64,000 nt of DNA, taken from positions 1 to 64,000 of the forward strand of contig ARYC01000109.1 in assembly GCA_000711775.1 (NCBI GenBank). The letters run 5' to 3'. Shown here piece by piece: positions 34,441-46,002 of this stretch. Below the pieces are notes generated by a model, which was given only the letters and a program-made list of their open reading frames with translations, was not told the DNA's origin and searched no databases. The position numbers and the translations under genes were made by a program. Every line of letters starts with the position of its first letter. Within the stretch, counting starts at the first letter, position 1. This DNA is from Oxytricha trifallax (Eukaryota > Ciliophora > Spirotrichea > Sporadotrichida > Oxytrichidae).

Positions 34441-34690
34441 TAATTCAATTTATAATTATGAATTTATAAATACTAATTAAAACAACTAAAAATGAATAAC
34501 TCTTCAAATGATCAATAACCAAGCACTCTTAAATTTCATTGAGACCCATACCTCAGGAAAATTGTAACTCAAATATAATTTATATATAAAGGCTGACGGC
34601 ATTGACTCCTTTATTCATTCACGATTGTTGAATAATAATCCTTCATCAGCTTTTTAATTTCAATAAAGTACAACTTAAGTGAGATCAAAC

Positions 34691-35690
34691 ATGATTCCAG
34701 GGCATCTGAACTCAAAAATGGCTGGTAACAGAGGTAAAGCAAAATATTATTCAATATTTTAAATGTGATATAGGAAGCACAGGTATGAGCTTAAATTTTG
34801 GAGTAAATAGTGATATGGTGCCCATTCACATCTAAACTCATTAGTAGTAGCAGTAACAGCAATAGCAAAGTTAACAACAATTTCAAACATCAAGTAGTGA
34901 GTTTATCAGAAATTATCAAGCATAAAATGCATTCGCATCGCCCAGTAGTAATACACAGTAGCAACAACAGCAATCATAGTTTAAAAAAATCCATTTTTGA
35001 ATAATTAGCAATAGACAGCCTAATAGCAATAAAAGCATTTGAATTAGCCAATGCCTTAGCCAAGTTTTAGTGGATTTTAGCAGAGTTTAAATGTAAATTA
35101 ATGAGTTGATTTATAATTTTAGTTATTCAAATAATTAGCATAGAATCCCAGTTGCTACAAGTTCAATGATTGATAGTGCTGAAAGCAGTTGGGGTCCTCA
35201 ACCTGGAAGAGCCTAATTTCCCCAGTTTTCTAATTAATAGCCTGCTCCCTCCCAATATATGCAGACCTCAATGATCCCACCATCCCAATTTTAACAATAA
35301 CCCCCTACTTATTAATTCTCAGTTCCCTAGAACAACCACCAGCCAAATTAACAGCAGCAAATGTTCTCCCAGAACCCTTCAAGTGTCATGCTTTCTTTCA
35401 ATCACAACCCTTCTTAGAACGATATGACTGCAGCTTTAAGGGAGCAATAACGACAGAAACAGAAACTTTTAGAGTTAGAGAAAGAATTCAAAATCAGGAT
35501 GGGAGAGCTGAAGAAGCAACTGACATATATTGACAAAAGTAACTGGCTCTTTGCAAATGACACTGTGGATTTTACTTAGTATATGCCCTTTGAAATTGAG
35601 AAACAGTATGAAAGAAGTCATACCTTCAGTGTGGGAACTGCTGTGGCAGGAGGAAGCAAGAATTATGAATAAATATGTGACTTAATTAAA
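34691..35690 (+). CDS. Poly-Q protein with WWE-like C-terminal domain
   Basis: ATG 34691 (MIPGHLNSKMAGNR) with an intron just after (GTAAAG). The next exon (34771-35020) contains glutamine runs written with a mix of TAG, TAA, CAG and CAA codons. A second exon (35115-35690) is Q/P-rich (PPSQFQQQPPTYQFSVPQNN), then has a helix (REQQRQKQKLLELEKEFKIR) and IDKSNWLFANDTVDFTQYMP, FEIEKQYERSHTFSV. The W...D..V.F..Y....(I)EKQYE pattern resembles a WWE domain (poly-ADP-ribose or ubiquitin-system adaptor). The 3' end is uncertain: the domain seems to stop short, and a possible further piece (TPKIEIDDIRLKQLSD) lies at 35890-35940. Confidence 0.55.
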
Positions 35691-35999
35691 CTTAATTTAC
35701 TATAATTATATGAACACCCTTTTTATTAATTCTTAAAAATAAATTATGTTCAAGTTAAGGATTTAATGTTAAGTGAATTAGCTTAAGTTTAATCTTTTTA
35801 ATTTATTAATTAAGCATGCTTTTAATAAAAACTAGTTAATATAATTTACTACGATATTTTTAATTCATATAAAATCCTAGACCATAAAATACTACAGAAC
35901 TCCAAAGATTGAAATAGATGACATCAGATTGAAGTAACTTAGTGATTTAGTTGGGGGTGGCTTTGTGGGGGGGGGATAACTGGTGGAGGTGTAGAGGGA

Positions 36000-36745
36000 G
36001 GATTTTTACATACAAAAGTTGCTCTAGGATCTTTCAAACCATTAACTGTAGTACCTAGCGTTATTACTTTTACACTTTCTATTGGGGTGATCGTGAAATT
36101 CAAATAAATTAAGTACTAAAAAATTATAGTAAAACTGAAGAAAAAGCTTAATTCTTTTTCTTATTTTAATGAAGAAATTCTTCTTATTAGTTTCATTTGA
36201 CATACTATTCATTGGGAGACTAAAAGTTAAGATTTGTGAAGACACATTTGTTCCATTTATTATGAAAGATAAGTTTTTATGTTCTGAATTTATAATGGCT
36301 AAGTAACATGTAGTATTTATAGGCAAATTTATTGTAAAATTTCCATCATTAGTTGTGTTTAAGAAAGTTTAGTCTTTAAAATTAATAACATAACTTTAAG
36401 TTATATTTAGTCCCCATAGGTTTCGATGTTGTATTTGTTTAATTTTTACTCTATGTTGCATTGTAATCCGGGTCATTTTACAAAAAAAGCACTCCCTTTT
36501 CGAGCCTGCTGTATGATTACAATATTACATAACAGAACATCCAGTTTTCATGTTATAATAAAGGTTTCCTGGGCATGTAATTTTAAAGCCTAAAGTGCAA
36601 ATCCCATTAGATGCACAAAAGGAATTATTATTTATAATGCATGCGAAGCAATTATTATTATACAAAAGTGAGGAAATGTCCTGTCCCAGGGTTTGCTAAA
36701 GTTGAAGGTTTATTGATACTAGATAGATTAATAAAGTTAAAAGTG
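36000..36745 (-). CDS. Cys-rich, probably extracellular protein fragment
   Basis: Minus-strand frame with regularly spaced cysteines: NNNCFACIINNNSFCASNG, ICTLGFKITCPGNLYYNM, GCSVMQYCNHTAGSKRECFF (36650-36480). This is followed by an Asn/Thr-rich region with many N-x-T/S sequons (TINLPINTTCYLAIIN, SFIINGTNVSSQ) and a basic/hydrophobic tail. EGF- or furin-like cysteine spacing suggests a surface protein. No start, signal peptide or clear stop was found; the 36440-36340 stretch is less certain. Confidence 0.45.
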
Positions 36746-37038
36746 CCTTATTCAATTTGAGATGCTTCATTGATTGTTAAATACCAAAAAGGGATTTGCT
36801 ATGTTAATTGATTTATCTAGAAGAAAAAGGTTACTCCATAAGTTAAACGAATATATGTAATAAAATATTTTACAAAAAATAAATAGTCAACTGTATTTGC
36901 ATTTCAATGATACCTAATTTTTATGATTTTCCTTTTTTATTATTTATTATTTTTTGAAAATAGTCATTTATAATTAAAGAAATTTTAACATTTTAAGAAT
37001 TGATTCTTGAAAGCAATTTACAAACATAAAACCACATA

Positions 37039-37450
37039 ATGAAAAGCTTGAAACAAAAGTATCCATCAGAATTGTATATCTCATCTCACATTTCACTCCC
37101 GACAGGGTAATTTTAAGTTCTTTTTGAAGGTATGAAGCCAGTCTTTATGACCAAGGCCTTACAGTTAAACAGACAAAAAGTTATTGAGTATTTTGCGAAG
37201 GAAGGTATTGATATTGAGAGTTTTCTTAATCCAAACCTCTCCAAGAAAGCTAGAACTAGTTTGTCCAAAAAGAAAACCAATCTACAAGATATGTAGCAAG
37301 AACCTGTAGCTTCAGTAGATCTTGAGAGATAGATTCACTAGATAGGAATCATCAAACTCAAAACGCCCAAAATTTTTTTGAAGCGTTCAAACTTTAAACA
37401 TCAAGTCTTAGCGATTGTGAATTATCTAAATAAATTTTAAGAATAAATAT
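37039..37450 (+). CDS. Hypothetical basic protein
   Basis: ATG 37039 (MKSLKQKYPSELYISSH) opens a frame without TGA for over 400 bp: LFEGMKPVFMTKALQLNRQ, KVIEYFAKEGIDIESFL and a Lys-rich linker (KARTSLSKKKTNLQ). Codon use and amino-acid composition look coding. The frame continues without a TGA into AT-rich DNA near the left edge of TBE copy B, so its 3' end is probably cut off or continues after an IES. No family recognised. Confidence 0.5.
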
Positions 37451-37944
37451 AAATTTAGAAGAAATATATTTTGAAGGCCATTCGTGGCAGATGCTATTAT
37501 CTCTGTCCTATTTTTAATTAATTTTCTTAAAAAATCTTATTTTTAAATCACATTTTTTTATCTCTACTTACCTTAATTCATGAATCTCAAAAATCCATTT
37601 TGATTATCATAGATCTATAAGGATTTAACACTAATCTTATTTGCTTTTTTTGGGTGCCTTTTTTTGATTCCTTAGTTAATTTTTATAGGAAAAAATCTTT
37701 TTTTTAAAAAAAAAGCATGTATTATTCTGAATCCTCCAAGAATATACCTAAATCTATCAAGAATTATTAAAAGTCAATTAGGAATGTTTCTATCAAATTG
37801 CTAAAAAATACATGAATATAGTCAGAAAAAATTATCCACGTACATACTTAAAAATAATTGTCCCGCGAGATTATCATCAAAAGAATTGTCTATTATAGAA
37901 AAAAAATTATAAATTAAATTAAAATATAAAAAATAAAATAAATG

Positions 37945-39220
37945 GAGACTTACTCTCAAGATCCTTCAAACTAGAAGACCAGCCTCCAAGAATGAAAAAT
38001 TTCTTGGAGGAAAAAAGTTTTATGAATAGCTCCGATTGCCCATACATCCCACTAAACAGAGCCATTAGTCCATTCTCTCTGATTGGAAGTATCCACGTGT
38101 CCCAAGAACCTTTGCTAAGGTTACTATCTCTTAACTTAATGCTCTATTAAAATCAATAACGACTACTTCTATAGGGCAGAGGTTTATCATAACATTTTCA
38201 GGCTTCAAATCTCTATGAACATATCCAAGTTCATGTAACTCCTTTATACCCTATTTCATATATGATAGCACATCATTCAAATCATCTGGGTATCTGTTAT
38301 GATTTAGATCATCTCTCAGAGTCATTTCATATTTATCAAGCCTTCATGCGATATAACCATAGCATAAAATGACACCATTTAGCTTAAGCAAGTTCTTTCT
38401 CTTCTATAAGCCTCTCTAAGAATCGTGTATTCGTTAGCAAACTCATTATATTACTGCTCATTTTTAAGTAGATAGCTGTAAGGAAACACCTTGTAGGCAT
38501 AATCATCAATTACAATGAGTTTTGGTTTTGCAGGAACGCTAATTTGCAAATAGTTATCAATACAACTGCTAATATCAATTGCATTTAATGCATGTATTTT
38601 CATAGCTTTGGGTTAGAAGGATGCTAATATATGTTGCCTACCGGTTGATTCATCAATTCATGCAGTTTCTATCTCTTGAGTCTCTCCTGTTACTCTCTCA
38701 ATGATTCAATAGTATTTTACTTTCTCTTAGGTATAAGCTTTTAAGTTTCTTTATCTTGAATCAAGAACTCGCTTAAGTGATGCTTTTGCATATGTTTCTT
38801 CACTTTTGCTGAATGGATATAGCATTTCATACAAGTTGTGCATTTATACCTGCCATCGATCTTATCATGCTTGAAATAGATCTTAGCTCTACCAGAGTGT
38901 ATTTCTTTGATGTGCCTTTTCAAGCTAGAATCAGTTGAGAATAAATTTTAGCAGTCTTCACATTAAAATGTTTTATTTTTTTCTTTTGGTTGCTGTTCCT
39001 TCTCTTCTTCAATCAATTTAACTTATGTTTAAACTCCCATCTCTGCACTTTATTTCTTGTTTTAAACTTCAATTTTAAAGAATTCTGCTTCAAGTTCTAG
39101 AGCTCTTAGCTCAACCTCCCTTTCAATATAGATTACTTCTGGTTTCTTGGAGGACCCAAAGTTGAGCTATGATTATCCTGCTCCAAGAGAAACTGCCTTA
39201 CGATTTAAGTTAGCCGCCAT
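37945..39220 (-). CDS. TBE 57-kDa zinc-finger/kinase protein (ZK57)
   Basis: Transposon accessory protein with C2H2 fingers and a kinase-like domain; its role in transposition is unknown. ATG 39220 (MAANLNRKAVSLGAGQ). Two fingers: CEDCQNLFSTDSSLKRH (38960-38890) and YKCTTCMKCYIHSAKVKKH (38855-38790). The kinase-like domain near 38260-38090 has HELGYVHRDLKPENVMIN, so the catalytic loop is intact, but the magnesium-binding motif reads VIDFN where active kinases have DFG. GTRGYFQSE follows at the activation-segment end. The frame needs one or more corrections in the 38700-38300 part. Transcribed divergently from the 22-kDa gene. Confidence 0.8.
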
Positions 39221-39399
39221 GTTTAAATTCAAATTTAAATTTCTATTATTAATAAGTAAAAACCTCACTGGCTATACTAACTTTGTATAGGAGCTGGCAC
39301 TGCAACAACAATGGTTGATTCTTAGGCGTTAGACATCATATATATGCTAAGATTGTTAGTATAATTTTTTCTTAATTTCATGGCTAATATTTTTAATTT

Positions 39400-39605
39400 A
39401 GGTACCATCTTAGAAAAAATTCAGGTTTGTACTGGTACAAATTAGGTTTTGAACCATTTTGGAACTTTTCCATTAAAACCTCATTCGTTTAAAAGTAGTT
39501 ACTAATTAAGTTTTTGTACTATTAAATTGGTACCAATTAAAATTAAACCGAATTAGTACCAGTACTAATTAAATTTAAACAAATTTAGTACGAATTTAAT
39601 GGAAC
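39400..39605. repeat. Imperfect GTAC/AATT palindrome cluster in the TBE divergent intergenic region
   Basis: Repeated variants of TTAGTACNAATTTAA and their inverses (for example GGTACCAATT, AGTACCAGTACTAATT) fill the stretch between the divergent ZK57 and 22-kDa genes. It could be a promoter or transposase-binding array; that is inference from position only. Confidence 0.5.
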
Positions 39606-39788
39606 TAAATTGATAAAAATGGAGCTCCATCTCTACAGTTTGTTACAGCATCTGCCAGCTTTCTCCACGTATCTTTGCAGAGTTGACCTCCTATAAGATG
39701 TCCATATTTAATATTAAGTTTTTTAATAATAGGATCCAGAAGTCTATAAATTATAATTTGAAATTCATTTATAAGAAGAGGAACAAAG

Positions 39789-40579
39789 ATGGAATCATTC
39801 AATGATCAAATGAAAAGAGTCGAGGCTCAAGAAATGATATCAAGATTCAGAAGTAAGGAAGATCTCCATCGATACCTAACTTTACATGGTAAGATAACTT
39901 GATGACTATTAACAAATTATACAGTTGGTTTAATCCTTCCAACAATGTAAGGTACCAATATTTCATTCTTGAAAGCAATACTTTGTGAGGAGAAGAAAGC
40001 TTTTAAAAATAAAGACATTAAACTAAACGAAATTCCCAACTACCCTGAGATTTCAGTCACTAATCTTTATGAGAATGCCATTTAAGATGAGGAAGTGGTA
40101 GTCTACCTTCCTAACAAGAAACATTTCTCTAATAAACTCCCAGAGAGGAACTTTTTCTTTGGTGTTCTTGGTACAATAAAAGAGGAATATCTCAGAGAAA
40201 TAATTGAATAAGCACATAAGAAAAGATATTCTATATCTCCTGAAGACTAGAAGAAGCAAGGCATTCTAATAAGCTCAGCTTGGCTAGAGGAACTTAAGAA
40301 GCATCCTTATTTTTCAAGTAAGCTTAGAAATATAACTTTGTAGGAAAATCTGGCACTGGTATATGTCTTATGAAAGAGCATGCTAAGGTTCATAGAGATA
40401 GAAGACAGCAGACAGTTCATTAAGTTAGCAAGAGACTTTATAAAGATGTTTAAAAGCCAGAAGATATGAACATAGATGCAGGAGATAGCAGTAAGAGAAG
40501 AAACTTAGAGCCTGTCAAGCCTTAAGAAGAAGAAAAAAAAGAGAAGCTTAATCCTTTTAAGGGTTCACTTAATATGTGA
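39789..40579 (+). CDS. TBE 22-kDa protein, full gene with two mini-introns (copy B)
   Basis: ATG 39789 (MESFNDQMKRVEAQEMISRF). A 36-nt intron (39889-39924) joins YLTLH to VGLILPTMQGTNISFLKA. The middle reads EEVVVYLPNKKHFSNKLP, then ERNFFFGVLGTIKEEYLRE and AHKKRYSISPEDQKKQGI. A 26-nt intron (40318-40343) joins KKHPYFS to RKSGTGICLMKEHAKVH. Stop TGA 40577-40579. Both introns start GTAAG and end AG. Without splicing the first intron gives a TGA and the second shifts the frame. Copies A, C and D share the LP(E/D)RNFFFG(V/I)L core. Confidence 0.88.
39889..39924 (+). other. 36-nt intron in TBE 22-kDa gene (copy B)
   Basis: GTAAGATAAC...TTATACAG. It contains an in-frame TGA, and removal restores the open frame. 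Confidence 0.8.
40318..40343 (+). other. 26-nt intron in TBE 22-kDa gene (copy B)
   Basis: GTAAGCTTAGAAATATAAC...TTGTAG. Same site, length and ends as 187-212 in copy A. Confidence 0.82.
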
Positions 40580-40599
40580 ACTATTTCATTCATTTAAGT

Positions 40600-41600
40600 C
40601 TAAAACTTATTAATAAATATTTATTCTCCCCTTCTTTGCACATATCGTAGTCTTATCTTGATTCACTCTCTTGCAACTACTTTGTATTAAGTCTACTGTA
40701 TCTATTGGTAAATCATGAATTAGATGATACAGCAGTAGCTTCTTGTATTAAGTCTTGATTTAACTCCAGTAAAATTCAATTCCATTAAATTATGGGCTAT
40801 AAGGAACGTTGTATACAGGAGTTATGTTTAACTCCTCATAAGCTTTCTTAGAATCCTTAGTCTTATGAACTGATAAGTTATCAACAAAACAAGATGATTT
40901 TTTAGTTGCTATACTTCTCTCTGAGCTTATGCAAAAACTCAATATACTGCTCTCGCTTAATAGAGCGAGGATGAATGACATAAGCTCCTAGACCTTAATC
41001 TTCACTAATACCAGCTAAAATTGCGTGAGTGACAACCTTTACTATTTACTCATATACTTCTATATTATCGTACTTTTTATGCCAGAACTTATTAATAAAA
41101 GTGTTGAATGTAAAAACTGCTGCATCAGCGTTTATGAATTTGATGTTATTAGTAATAGCTCTCTGCATTTAATCATATATAAAGTTTAAATTATTACTAT
41201 AAAATGGCTCTGTAAAATCAATTACTATTCACTCTGTTGACAGTATTGAAAGTAATGCCATTTCTATTATAAATATTAGCTATAGTCTAAGGAGATATTC
41301 GCATGTCAGGAAACTTGCTATGAAACATCACAGCTCGCTAGTCAAGAGGAAAGTGAGCCCAATACCTTAAAGTCTTAGAGTCACAGAGGCAGTCAATATA
41401 GGTCTGAGAGAACTTTTATGTTTTTACTGGATGTTTTCAAGTACCATAATTAAAATGCTAAACAGCTAACATGCAGTGATACCTAAAGTTGAGGCATTCT
41501 TGCGTATAAGTCTTGCTATAGCTGCATAATTTAATACAGGCTTGGCTTAGTCTATATAAATACACGTACCATACCTAAGCTTAAGAAATAAAAACTAAAT
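40600..41600 (-). pseudogene. TBE 42-kDa DDE transposase, frame-broken (copy B)
   Basis: Blocks shared with copy A: VIHPRSIKREQYIEFLHKL, then (after an extra T in a TTTT run near 40890) FVDNLSVHKTKD with the second catalytic D, and LNITPVYNVPYSPQFNGIEF with the catalytic E. A further TGA-containing frame change lies in the N-terminal third (near 41200 and 41450). Residues around D and E are intact, so the copy is either recently inactivated or affected by homopolymer errors. Converges with the 22-kDa gene. Confidence 0.8.
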
Positions 41601-41750
41601 ATTACTCATCATAAATAGACCCTCAATTTCGCTAATTTCTATTTCTCATTTTGTAAATTGGCCTAATTTCTCTACTAACCCCAATAGACCCCAACTATAC
41701 CCTACGAATTAAAGCACTTATAAACCTCACTAAGGGATTTTGGGGTTTTG

Positions 41751-42385
41751 AATGATATAAAATTTATTTATTCATAAATAATCAAAACTTATTAATTATT
41801 AAAAGAGTGTATGTGAATAGAAATTAATTATCATAAATGAAATATGCATATAAGAAAAAGTTTTTGAAATTTTCAACACTAACTAATATTTAAATTGAAA
41901 TATAAAGGTACCAATCAAAAATAATTTTCACATAGTAAAGTATATATAATTGGGTGAAATATTAATTATCAAAAGATAAGATAAGGTATAAAAATATGAA
42001 AGAAATTATAGCTATAAAATCAAGTTAAATTATTTATACGAGTTAAGCCAAAAATATAAATTTCGACTAAGCTCGTCAATTTGTTTAGTTTTAAAAATAT
42101 ATTTTTGTAATTTATCTATGTTTTTGATTATTCATAATTGACAACTTAAATATTCGAAATTTATCTAAATAATATAGAAACAACCATTTATTAATTGAGT
42201 CATTAGACAGAAAAGATCTATAGACTTTAAAGAAAGTCTCTTAGCTTTTTAAATTATTCATAATGAATTTATTGAAGCTTTTAGCAATCAACCCTTTCAA
42301 GTCAATTAATTATCTTGTTAACTTATACTTTTGTTATACTTCTTGATTGGCTAACTTCTAGAGAGAGGTAAAAACTGAAAGATCT
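41751..42385. other. AT-rich flank of TBE B, no gene seen
   Basis: No conserved frame. It contains AAT at 41751-41753, the presumed TBE target, and AT-rich sequence with one TAAGCCAAAAATATAAATTTCG stretch resembling, in inverse, sequence near 4885-4930. Confidence 0.5.
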
Positions 42386-42389
42386 CACT

Positions 42390-42715
42390 AAAATGATGAG
42401 TGAATATGACAAAAAAATACTGATACTGAAGACTAAACCTTAAAATTGAAGAAGAATTTCAAAAGACTGTTAAGAAATCTTGTAAGTTAAGACTTTTGAA
42501 GAGTTTTTTTGAAGAGAATTAATTGTACAACCAATTCTCTTAAAAACTCAATTAAGTTTCTTCAGGTCTCAATGAGAACTCTTAGAGAAAGAATTATCAC
42601 GGAGGAATGGAATATGTTTTCCCTCCTGAAGATCCTCAATCAAGAATTACTGAAATTATTAAGGAAGATAAGAAATTTTAAAGAGCTAGAAGAAACAAAA
42701 GAATCAAATTAGACT
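42390..42715 (+). CDS. Small Lys/Glu-rich ORF fragment
   Basis: MMSEYDKK start near 42392. After frame changes the second part (42509-42712) reads MRTLRERIITEEWNMFSLLK and ends among charged helices. The composition is coding-like, but there is no recognisable domain, and two frame changes are needed within 330 bp. A further short ORF follows at 42758-42895 (MFDYLAINMIESASNGAADI). Both could be pieces of one gene or relics. Confidence 0.35.
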
Positions 42716-43403
42716 CACTAAATTTAGAATTTTAGTTTAAACTAAAATTATTATAAAATGTTTGATTATCTAGCTATTAATATGATCGAATCCGCTTCTA
42801 ACGGAGCTGCAGATATTATTTTATTAGATGAGTACTTATCCTCAACTTAATATTTGCTGGAATATAAAATAATAAAGAAAGGTTAGGGTTTCCTTTGACA
42901 TAATAACTAAATATTTCTACTGTTATTGATTAATTAAAATATTGCAATAACTTATGTAAAAATCTATAATTATTAAATAATGTCAAATGATTGAAATATA
43001 TTTAGTCGTAGAAGGATTTAAAGGCAAGATAAGACACTTAACAATTTCTTTTTCCGAATAAATCTTATGCAGAAAAGCAACCATATTTAAAAAGGTTTTT
43101 TAATGATTAAGGAATCTGAAATTGAATACTTAAATGTAAGTATCAAAGTCGCTCATCATAACAAAAATTTTCTAAGAGAATAAAAATCATTGATATCAAT
43201 CACAATTAATATAAACGCAAAACCCGAATTAGATTGCCAATTTTTGGAAAATTTATCATAAGAGAATTGTATAAAGAACTATTCCGATTAAGAGGCATTG
43301 ACTCTGATCAATGCTAAATTGCACTAATTGCTTATTTAATTGAGTTTATTCATAAGAATTATTTTTGAAAGAATTTGGGAAATTATAAATATCATAAACT
43401 ATT

Positions 43404-43828
43404 AATATTGTAGGAATACATTCGGAATTTGGAAAATATAATTAATTAAATTTATAATAAATCAAAATCGTGGCAGTTAAAGTTGGCCAATTTAAACGAT
43501 CTTGGGCTCATTCGATAGAGAATTCAAAATTAGCTGGACTTTACTATTGGCGGTACTATTTTATCGCATTCCTGGAGCGAGATAATTCGACTTTAATGTG
43601 AGGGTATAATTTAATGAATTTAAATGAGTTTAATTAAAGTCGAATTATCTCGCTCCAGGAATGCGATAAAATAGTACCGCCAATAGTAAAGTCCAGCTAA
43701 TTTTGAATTCTCTATCGAATGAGCCCAAGATTATTCAAATTGGCCAACTTTAACTGCTACGATTTTGATTTATTATAAATTAAATTAATTATATTTTCCA
43801 AATTTCGAATGTATTCCTACAATAATAT
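43404..43828. repeat. Near-perfect 193-bp inverted repeat (foldback)
   Basis: Arms 43404-43596 and 43634-43828 are reverse complements with only a few mismatches and small indels. The loop is about 37 bp. The arms contain no ORF. Next to it, from 43990, starts the diverged TBE-like element, so it may be a separate foldback MITE or a rearranged terminus. Confidence 0.92.
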
Positions 43829-43994
43829 ATTTTTCTAAAATGTTTGTGATTTCGTTTGCAGTTGAATTAAGTTGGTTGCACCAATTGACAGTATTTCAAA
43901 AATGACATTCAAATTTTCCATTTCTCCTAATAATAAAAGCTATTTTGCTAGCACTTATACAGAATTTTAATTTTCAATGACGCTTTGAAATTTC

Positions 43995-45185
43995 CCTCCA
44001 GCTAATTAATGTAAGACTATTATAAGTAGAGAATAGTTATCTCTCCATGGCTCAGCAATGATTTATTGCAAGTAGTTTGAGCCATATATATAGGGACATA
44101 AATTTGAGTCACAATCAATTGTAACATCCCCTTAAATTTGAGTTCTTGAAAAGTTGCTCAGAGTACTGTAAGAGCTATCGTCAAGATTAATTTTAATGTT
44201 TTCTGGTTTTAAATAAAGATGAACTACTTTATCATTGTGCAGTTGGCTGACTGCACTTATAATGCTCCTCCACGTTACTAGTCTTCTATGTCGAAGATTA
44301 AATAAATCTCCTAAAGTAAAGTCGTACCCACTAAGCCAAATGAGTAAATATGTGGGACTAAAATAAACGTTTGTTATTTAGTCAAGCTGTTTTTTTTTGT
44401 TTAATTCAAATATGAGAAACCATTAGATGTCTCACTGTATTCTTTCTCGATATAGTCCATCTTGCTTTAAGCTTATAATTTGATGTCTGGCTAAATAAAA
44501 ATAACTAAGAGATGTTCTCCTCTCAACCAATTCTTCAATTGAGCCAATTAGCACATTATTTAGTGAGGTCGTTTGTTTTATTATTTATTCAAAACTTATG
44601 TAGTTTCTAGAGAGTTGATTAGGTCCTAGTCCATTTATAGCTTCTTCAGCATTTTGATTTCTTATAGTGGATTACTAAGATAAATTTATTTGGTCCTCAA
44701 TTAGAATTTAGTTTTTAAATTTTAGTCCATTTTAATAATGTCCCTCTTTCATTTTGTGTACATCACTTTCATCAAAGTCAAGCTCTTATATTTCGAGGGA
44801 TTTCTTTTTTTTAGTCTTAAATCCTTTAATTGCTTAATAACCTAAATATGTATTATAAATAAGAAATAAGTAAGTTATTACCAACGGAGCATAACCGACT
44901 TTGAGAATCTCAGCATCAGAGTGAGTAATTAAGTGCATTTTCAATTGTGTAATCGGGTACCGACCCTCAAAATTTTAATAAAAAAATTGCACGCGTAACC
45001 ATTTTTGATTTCAAAAGAACAAAACTTCCTTATTTTCTAGAATGTGTTTTATATTTCTTGTGTATTATTTCTTAGTTAAGACTTTATCACAAATAGTGCA
45101 AGTGTGACTTTAAGCTGATTGATGTTTGAATGAATTTTTCTCACTTTACACAATTTAAACACCTTCTTTTTAAGATTGTTCAAGT
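43995..45185 (-). pseudogene. ZK57-like zinc-finger/kinase relic (copy C)
   Basis: A single finger-like block (SHTCTICDKVLTKKQYTRN) at 45130-45070 is missing part of its His pair. A kinase-like segment at 44350-44100 has ISAVSQLHNDKVVHLYLKPE, in which HRDLKPEN has become HLYLKPEN: the catalytic Asp is lost. It continues IAEPWRDNYSLL. Several frame changes separate these parts. Most likely a decayed relative of the ZK57 of TBE copy B. Confidence 0.65.
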
Positions 45186-46002
45186 CTCTCTATTAAGTAA
45201 TTAATATAAATTAGGTTATTACCATTTTCATTAGAGAAATTAGAAAATTTAACGATGATTCGCACTCATCCCTTGAATTGATACTACTTAATGATGAACA
45301 ACTATACAACTATATATGATTTCTTAAATTTTGCGTTCCATTTACTATTTAATAACTTAAATTATACAAATTTTAAAAGTCACAATTTTAATATATTCTT
45401 AGTATTTAATGTTAATATCATTTTTACTATATAATAGGATAAAAATAGTCAGGGAACTTAAATTTGAGTAATTAGATAAAAACTAAATTTCAATAACATT
45501 ATAATATCTTGAAATCCCACAAACCCAGAGAACCATAATTTGAAACCCCAAAACTCCTCTCAAAATGTCTCTGGGTGGGGACTCCCTAGGGACATTTATA
45601 TTTGTTGGGGAAAATTATTATCAAAAATTGCGTTCCTAATATAAACGTCATTAAAAAAAATTAGAAATGCTTAATTAACTAACTTTTGCAACTAAAATAA
45701 TATACTTAGAAAATTTAAGCAAACGCTTTTTGAAGATTAATCGAATTTATAGCCAATAAAAAAAGCTCAAATATGAAGAATTAGACTTTTTGAGAGAAAT
45801 GTGAAAGTTAGACCCTTATTAATAATTAATAAAAGTACTTAATCAATAAAAATGGAAGTTACTTAAAATAATCAAAACATCACCTAAATTAACACACAAA
45901 TTCCATCACGATAATTAGAAGGTCAATTAAGCAGCAAATCTGACTGGTTTAATTATCTAAAGTTCTAGTGTAAGCTTTAACTCTTAAACACTAATAGGCA
46001 AT

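Larger units (their letters stand above)
37940..41750. mobile_element. TBE transposon, copy B (three genes, left terminus missing)
   Basis: Order: ZK57 (minus), 22-kDa (plus), 42-kDa transposase (minus), exactly as in known TBEs. The right end is GGGATTTTGGGGTTTTG at 41734-41750, followed by AAT (ANT target). No matching C4A4 end or inverted repeat exists to the left of 37940, so the left terminus is deleted or replaced. Gene sequences are close to copy A where they overlap. Confidence 0.9.

Noticed and set aside
45531-45560. CCCCAAAACTCC, possible TBE terminus
   Set aside because: It lies inside copy C, has no second G4T4 unit, no ANT context and no partner end. Probably chance or internal sequence.
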